From contig JAZNPC010000061.1 of the NCBI GenBank assembly GCA_045589455.1, positions 1-15,519 on the forward strand: DNA of 15,519 nucleotides. The letters run 5' to 3'. This DNA is from RGIG990 sp045589455. GTDB taxonomy: Bacteria > Verrucomicrobiota > Kiritimatiellia > RFP12 > UBA3636. The position numbers and the translations under genes are program-made. Of the stretch, positions 13,260 through 15,519 are shown piece after piece. The notes beneath the pieces were generated by a model that was given only the letters and a program-made list of their open reading frames with translations, was not told the origin of the DNA and did no database searches. Numbering within the stretch: position 1 is the stretch's first letter; every line of letters begins with the position of its first letter.

Positions 13260-13279
13260 CTTGCACATTTTTGTGCAAG
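13260..13279 (+). other. Hairpin in the PNP-rnhC gap
   Basis: CTTGCACA (13260-13267) pairs perfectly with TGTGCAAG (13272-13279) around TTTT. No T tract follows, so it is a poor terminator; it may protect the 3' end of the upstream message. The rest of the 109-base gap is AT-rich and holds a weak TATTAT box at 13332-13337. Confidence 0.55.
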
Positions 13280-13348
13280 TTGTGCGAGAGGATAATATCA
13301 TTTTCTTTGCCAAATCAATTTAATTTGATCCTATTATTTGAATAATTT

Positions 13349-14386
13349 ATGGAACCCAAAAAGAAAACGTCTTTTACATTTAAATTAACTGCGCAGCAGC
13401 AGGATGACCTCTATGGCATTCTTTCCTCTGGAAATTATGAGCCACGTGAGGTCCCATACACTAAAATAGCTGTTTCAAGTCGACTTTGGAACTGCAATAT
13501 TAATCTTTATGCTTCTGGCAAATGTTTAATACAAGGCTCTGGTGCAGAAGAGTTTATAATCAATATAATGGAGCCATCTGTTCTTAAACAAATTGTTGTT
13601 GGCTATGAGGATGAGCTAATGCCAGAGCAAGTGTCTCAAGAGCAGCTTTCACCACATATTGGTATTGATGAAAGCGGAAAAGGTGATTTCTTTGGACCAC
13701 TAGTTGTTGCAGCAGCTTATACAAATGAGGATTTATATAAACGCCTTCGTGATATTGGTGTAAAGGATAGTAAGGCAATAACGAGTGATAAGCAGGCAAT
13801 TGCTATTGCAGAGAAAATAAAGAAAATTCTTGGTCCAACCCGTTATGCCATTGTTCGTATAGGTAATGGAGCTTATAATCGACTTTATGCTAAGTATAAG
13901 AGCGTAAATACCTTACTTGCTTGGGGCCATGCACGTGCTATAGAGAATTTGATTACAAATATACCTTCCTGCAAGGTTGCTATTGCCGATCAGTTTGGTA
14001 AGTCAGAGGATGTAATTAAGCGCGCCCTTATGCAAAAGGGTAAGTCAATAGAGCTTAAACAACGCCACAAGGCGGAGGCAGACGTCGCCGTTGCCGCGGC
14101 ATCAATTTTGGCTCGAGAAGCTTTTTTGACAAGCCTAAAGCAGCTTGAAGAAAAGTATACAAATAAGTTCCCTAAAGGAGCATCACCTCAGGTGCAGGAG
14201 GCAGCAGTTTCATTGGCAGAGGCACACGGAATAGAGGCGTTTGTTGAGACCTCAAAGTGTCATTTTAAGACATTAGATGAGGTGCTAAAGAAGGTTGGGC
14301 ATTCACGCGAAGAAATGCCAGAAGAGGCCCGTGTAAAATCTAAGGAATATGGCGCCGTGTCATCTAAATCTAAAGGTGATAACTAA
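13349..14386 (+). CDS. rnhC: Ribonuclease HIII
   Basis: RNase HIII cuts the RNA strand of RNA-DNA hybrids and takes the place of RNase HI in some bacteria. The 345-residue protein has an N-terminal TBP-like substrate-binding domain (about 1-95) and a type 2 RNase H domain opening with the hallmark GIDESGKGDFFGPLVVAA (105-122), with catalytic Asp107 and Glu108. VKDSK follows at 138-142, then AIADQF with Asp214, and KAEADVAVAAASILARE at 241-257 with further acidic residues. The Gly-Lys-Gly after Asp-Glu-Ser and the extra N-terminal domain separate it from RNase HII. The C-terminus has a polar, lysine- and serine-rich tail. The ATG at 13349 lacks a Shine-Dalgarno sequence; a TATTAT box 11 bases upstream would give an almost leaderless transcript. 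A membrane protein gene follows after 31 bases. Confidence 0.93.
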   Translation: MEPKKKTSFTFKLTAQQQDDLYGILSSGNYEPREVPYTKIAVSSRLWNCNINLYASGKCLIQGSGAEEFIINIMEPSVLKQIVVGYEDELMPEQVSQEQLSPHIGIDESGKGDFFGPLVVAAAYTNEDLYKRLRDIGVKDSKAITSDKQAIAIAEKIKKILGPTRYAIVRIGNGAYNRLYAKYKSVNTLLAWGHARAIENLITNIPSCKVAIADQFGKSEDVIKRALMQKGKSIELKQRHKAEADVAVAAASILAREAFLTSLKQLEEKYTNKFPKGASPQVQEAAVSLAEAHGIEAFVETSKCHFKTLDEVLKKVGHSREEMPEEARVKSKEYGAVSSKSKGDN

Positions 14387-14417
14387 TTTAAAATAAACAA
14401 TTTAAGGAAGTTTTATA

Positions 14418-15278
14418 ATGTTTGATGGTTTCTTGAAATCAGCAGTTGGTGGGCTAGGGTTGTTGTGTTTTTTTGTTTTTATTTTGTGGGTGTATTTTGT
14501 TAATTTTACATCTGCAGGTAAAGGATATTTCTTTAATAAGCATTTATTATTTATGCGCCAGCTTGCCAAGAGGCTTGTAGATTATGTAATGGGCTTGTCT
14601 AGATATATCGGCTACAAGGGAGGCACAATAATAGCCATTATCTTTGTTTTGTTGATAAATACTGTACTAATAAAGGGCTTGGGTTTAAAACCAAATGTCC
14701 CTTTTTATCCCCAAGGTGTTGCTGGCGATAGCTTCCTAATTATGGTAATTGGCTCCCTGTTAGGTGTGATTTTATTATGGGGACAAATAGCGCTTTTGTA
14801 TAGCTTTTTAACTTTTAGAATTAAGCAAAAAAATGAGGTTGTAGAGGCTATTGGATGTATAACATATCCACTATCAAAATTACCTTATCAGTGGGCAAAT
14901 ATTGCAGTAGGATTAGCGGTAATTTTTGTGGGCTTGTGTGGCTTGTTTTTGCTTAATGGCATACCCGAAAATATTGCCAATGAATGGCCTTTGTTAATAA
15001 AGGGTCTTTTACTTTCAGTTATAAATATAGTTATAAATATATTGTTGATTATAAAGAATTTAATAATATTTTTTATAATACTTTCTTTTGTTGCAATTTT
15101 CACTAAGCGATTGGATTATATTGTCATAACCAACGAATGGGTATCAACGATAAGCTTCGCTATTTTTCCTGTGAAATTGCGAGTTTTGGTGTTTGATTTT
15201 TCACCAATTATAGCTCTCTGGCTTTGTGGCATAGTCCACTCCATTTTAACAGTGGTTTTAACAGGACTGATTAAATAA
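14418..15278 (+). CDS. Polytopic membrane protein, possibly YggT-like
   Basis: I do not recognise this 286-residue protein with certainty. It is very hydrophobic, with about six membrane segments near 10-29, 68-86, 104-131, 158-180, 192-228 (long, perhaps two) and 260-284, and few charged residues. No signal peptide cleavage site is evident; the first segment looks like an anchor. The stretch AIFPVKLRVLVFDFSPIIAL (248-267) resembles the C-terminal part of YggT-family repeats (a pair of helices ending in DFSP before a helix), and ITYPLSKLPYQWANIAV (148-164) may be the matching first repeat. YggT proteins are small integral membrane proteins of poorly known role. AAGGAAG lies 7 bases before the ATG. 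The gene is AT-rich, as usual for membrane proteins. It follows rnhC by 31 bases and ends 11 bases before a strong terminator, so it closes that operon. Confidence 0.7.
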   Translation: MFDGFLKSAVGGLGLLCFFVFILWVYFVNFTSAGKGYFFNKHLLFMRQLAKRLVDYVMGLSRYIGYKGGTIIAIIFVLLINTVLIKGLGLKPNVPFYPQGVAGDSFLIMVIGSLLGVILLWGQIALLYSFLTFRIKQKNEVVEAIGCITYPLSKLPYQWANIAVGLAVIFVGLCGLFLLNGIPENIANEWPLLIKGLLLSVINIVINILLIIKNLIIFFIILSFVAIFTKRLDYIVITNEWVSTISFAIFPVKLRVLVFDFSPIIALWLCGIVHSILTVVLTGLIK

Positions 15279-15289
15279 AAAATTTCCAC

Positions 15290-15319
15290 AATGGCGCAGA
15301 ACCCTGCGCCATTTTTTTT
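15290..15319 (+). terminator. Strong rho-independent terminator after the membrane protein gene
   Basis: AATGGCGCAG (15290-15299) pairs perfectly with 15304-15313 around loop AACC and is followed by T's through 15319. On the other strand a T tract lies a few bases past the stem, so some bidirectional activity is possible. Confidence 0.95.
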
Positions 15320-15321
15320 GC

Positions 15322-15519
15322 ACTTTTCGCCGTCACATAAGCAACCCCAGTATTCCTTCTGTGTCCATCTGTGGTTCTAAACTCATCCGTGCTGGTAATG
15401 TATTCCTTGTTTCTGAAAAAAGAACAGTAAACGGGGTTGAAAGTCTGCCTCGTATTGGAGTATTATACGGGACAGCAGGTGCATGGAAAACATCTGCTGT
15501 GCGCATGGGAGACACTCGG
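15322..15519 (+). pseudogene. Orphan + strand reading frame, probable 5'-truncated gene fragment running off the window
   Basis: From 15322 a + strand frame stays open to the window edge (66 codons). Its codons resemble those of neighbouring genes (CGT, GGT, GCA, ACA, GTT), and it includes NVFLVSEKRTVNGVE and LYGTAGAWKTSAVRMGDTR. The frame continues open leftwards through the terminator to a TGA at 15268, but has no ATG before 15505 and no ribosome site, so it looks like a gene that lost its 5' end. The vague resemblance to C-terminal regions of prepilin-like proteins common in Lentisphaerota (Arg-Met-Gly-Asp-Thr-Arg before the expected edge) is only a hint. A minus-strand ORF over 15333-15515 has the Ser/Thr/Pro/Arg-rich makeup and the codon phase of a shadow frame, so the + reading is preferred. 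Low certainty. Confidence 0.35.

Noticed and set aside
15333..15515. Minus-strand ORF of 60 codons at the right edge, as the 3' end of a convergent gene
   Set aside because: Its Ser/Thr/Pro/Arg-rich composition and its codon phase against the + frame match those of clear shadow ORFs elsewhere in the window (for example 1031-1261 under tig). It cannot be fully excluded because it runs to the edge.

Overview
The window is a chromosomal stretch, about 40% G+C by eye, from a diderm (outer-membrane) bacterium. It has an LpxC-family deacetylase, an arabinose-5-phosphate isomerase of the Kdo pathway, and a secreted repeat protein ending in phenylalanine. An RNase HIII, a zinc-type L28 and surface proteins of short 'GVQxGLxN' repeats would fit the PVC superphylum (Lentisphaerota, Kiritimatiellota or Verrucomicrobiota, probably an uncultured gut or rumen lineage). 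That placement is inference. All convincing genes lie on the + strand. No tRNA, rRNA, CRISPR array, insertion sequence or phage gene is visible.

Layout. 1-317: 3' end of an acetolactate synthase small subunit gene with a strong terminator. 341-4857: a protein-quality-control operon (trigger factor, ClpP, ClpX) running straight into an LpxC-like gene. A terminator with a competing upstream arm sits between tig and clpP. 4905-5645: exported repeat protein. 5694-8273: mutS. 8312-8670: rpmB with its own promoter and terminator. 8671-8853: a 183-base regulatory gap with two inverted repeats and a good sigma70-type promoter. 8854-13239: a metabolic run of a standalone AICAR transformylase, KdsD/KpsF, bifunctional RibBA and purine nucleoside phosphorylase. 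13349-15319: RNase HIII, a hydrophobic membrane protein and a strong terminator. 15320-15519: a + strand reading frame without a visible start that runs off the window.

How the genes relate. Trigger factor and ClpXP handle folding and degradation of proteins, and their operon also carries the lipid A deacetylase-like gene. In the metabolic run, KdsD and the DHBP-synthase half of RibBA both use ribulose 5-phosphate. The GTP cyclohydrolase half of RibBA, the AICAR transformylase and PNP all deal with purines, so the cluster sits at a pentose-phosphate/purine branch point.

Points most worth a second look: the attenuator-like tig-clpP spacer, the altered metal-site spacing in the LpxC-like protein, the absence of an IMP cyclohydrolase domain on the AICAR transformylase, the nine-repeat exported protein, and the orphan frame at the right edge.
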